From Proteobacteria bacterium UBA664 (GTDB lineage: Bacteria; Pseudomonadota; Gammaproteobacteria; UBA7966), in NCBI GenBank assembly GCA_002299125.1, contig DBNU01000194.1:1-6709 (forward strand): a stretch of DNA of 6,709 nucleotides, read 5' to 3'. The notes beneath the pieces were generated by a model, which had not been told where the DNA came from, did not search any database, and saw only the letters and a list, made by a program, of their open reading frames with translations. Positions within the stretch are counted from its first letter, which is position 1; every line of letters starts with the position of its first letter. The translations under genes were made by a program, and so were the position numbers. Below, piece after piece: positions 5,937 through 6,709 of the stretch.

Positions 5937-6300
5937 GTGCGGACTCGCGTGCCCGCAGTCCGTCGCGAGGCCTCGGCCCTCGTCGTACCGGGCTCAGGCT
6001 GCCGGCAGTTCAGGCCGATGGGCCGTGCATGCATGGGCTTGGTCCACTTTCCGCCCGCTCCACAGCGAGCACCACGCTGGCACACGCTATGCGCTGCGCC
6101 ACAAACCCGGGGAGACTCCGGCGGATTGCCACGATTGACACGTCACATTCCACAGCAGCCGTCGTGATGCGATTCACGAATATCTCTCCCTCGAGCGACT
6201 AGACTGGCGCCCTATCGTGATCTGAGGTCCATAGTCCGAGAACATCGACCCTTCATCCACAGCGAGTCACTCACCGTCCTTCCAGCGCCCCTGAACCTGC
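5937..6300. other. Divergent intergenic region between radical SAM and cbbY-like genes
   Basis: A 364-bp stretch holds the 5' regions of two divergent genes. I see no convincing protein-coding frame, RNA gene or complete promoter. It contains a consensus-like TTGACA (6135-6140) without a matching -10 at normal spacing, a TGCATGCA palindrome (6026-6033) and a dyad at 6162-6179. The part nearest the phosphatase gene is visibly less GC-rich than the flanking genes, as expected of a regulatory region. Confidence 0.55.
6162..6179. promoter_or_regulatory. Dyad-symmetric site, possible operator upstream of the cbbY-like gene
   Basis: TCGTGA and TCACGA form a perfect 6-bp inverted repeat separated by TGCGAT, 121 bp before the start of the phosphatase gene. 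The half-site TCGTGAT recurs at 6215-6221, 53 bp downstream of the first. The size and placement suit a dimeric regulator, but I cannot assign one. LysR-type CbbR sites are looser (T-N11-A), and this region contains such patterns only at chance level. Confidence 0.2.
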
Positions 6301-6709
6301 ATGACTGCCCTCAAGGCCATCCTATTCGACGTCGACGGCACCATCGCCGACACCGAAGAACATCATCGCGTGGCTTTCAACGAGACCTTCGCCAGCTTCG
6401 GTCTCGACTGGCACTGGAGCGTTGACACCTACCGTCGTCTGCTGTGCATATCCGGTGGCCGAGAGCGCATGCTGGTCTATGCCAGTGAGCCCGGTGTCAG
6501 TACCCCACCAACCGACAACCTGCCGGCCCTCGTGGCTGAGATCCATCGGGCCAAGACTGCGCACTTCGGGGCCTTTCTCGCAACCGGGCGCGTTGGCCTG
6601 CGGCCGGGCGTGGCGCGCCTCATGCGCCAGGCGCGAGCCGAGGCAGTTCGTTTGGCAATCGCGACCAGTACCGCCTATTCAAACGTACGCGCCCTCCTCA
6701 ACGCCAATC
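6301..6709 (+). CDS. cbbY: CbbY-like HAD phosphatase, N-terminal 136 codons (runs off the window)
   Basis: This is the first part of a haloacid-dehalogenase hydrolase closely resembling CbbY of Calvin-cycle bacteria. That enzyme dephosphorylates xylulose-1,5-bisphosphate, an inhibitory by-product of Rubisco. Motif I is ILFDVDGT with nucleophile D10 and acid/base D12, followed by ADTEE (16-20), as in CbbY. The helical cap includes HHRVAFNETFASFGLDWHW (21-39), SGGRERM (51-57) and EIHRAKT (80-86). LRPGVARLM (100-108) returns to the core, and motif II is ATST (121-124), serine or threonine there binding the phosphate. Motif III (lysine) and motif IV (acidic pair) lie beyond the window. The ATG at 6301 fits the family start; no Shine-Dalgarno is visible. 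No Rubisco or other Calvin-cycle gene is present in the window, so the physiological assignment rests on similarity to the family. A related beta-phosphoglucomutase or phosphoglycolate phosphatase is the main alternative. Confidence 0.88.
   Translation, partial: MTALKAILFDVDGTIADTEEHHRVAFNETFASFGLDWHWSVDTYRRLLCISGGRERMLVYASEPGVSTPPTDNLPALVAEIHRAKTAHFGAFLATGRVGLRPGVARLMRQARAEAVRLAIATSTAYSNVRALLNAN

Noticed and set aside
6135..6140. TTGACA as the -35 box of the cbbY-like gene
   Set aside because: No acceptable -10 hexamer occurs 16-18 bp downstream; a single hexamer is not enough.
5166..6167. Long plus-strand frame (333 codons) opposite the radical SAM gene
   Set aside because: The minus frame has the CxxxCxxC cluster and full family motifs; the plus translation resembles nothing.

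Overview
The window is GC-rich and compactly coded, and it reads as a proteobacterial chromosome, most likely gammaproteobacterial. Three things point there: a lexA tail of the E. coli type followed directly by an imuA-like gene, a PA0069-type radical SAM protein, and a cbbY-like phosphatase closely resembling those of Calvin-cycle bacteria. A purple sulfur or chemolithoautotrophic lineage such as the Ectothiorhodospiraceae/Chromatiales would fit, but that is an inference from gene content. The DNA itself carries no rRNA, tRNA, CRISPR array, transposase or phage gene that I can recognise.

Layout. Positions 1-245 hold the 3' end of lexA, followed 55 bp later on the same strand by an imuA-like gene (301-1056). 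Together they look like a DNA-damage-response (SOS) pair, but imuB and dnaE2, the usual partners of imuA, do not follow. Instead imuA meets, tail to tail with a 4-bp overlap, a minus-strand gene for an exported Sel1-repeat protein (1053-2222). A roughly 400-bp divergent intergenic region follows (2223-2621). It contains two tandem repeats: three copies of a 7-bp unit near the Sel1 gene, and a striking 10-bp unit present about 8.7 times that ends 13 bp before the next start codon. That next gene (2622-4754) encodes a 710-residue PAS-PAS-GGDEF-EAL protein for cyclic-di-GMP turnover. A 79-bp imperfect palindrome (4769-4847) separates it from a convergent minus-strand radical SAM gene (4869-5936). 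A 364-bp intergenic stretch then leads to the first 136 codons of a CbbY-like HAD phosphatase (6301 to the window end).

The most interesting feature is the 10-bp repeat in front of the cyclic-di-GMP gene. Its unit is not a multiple of three, contains no stop codon in any frame, carries a Shine-Dalgarno-like GAGG in each copy, and is crossed by a small open frame whose TGA overlaps the ATG of the large gene. Gain or loss of one unit would change spacing and reading frame. It is therefore a good candidate for a reversible, repeat-length-driven switch of a signalling enzyme. A second point is that the radical SAM protein ends in QLDLF, which matches the consensus of the sliding-clamp-binding motif.

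No single pathway links all the genes. The lexA/imuA pair concerns DNA damage, the radical SAM protein could be connected to nucleic acids, and the other genes concern signalling and carbon metabolism.
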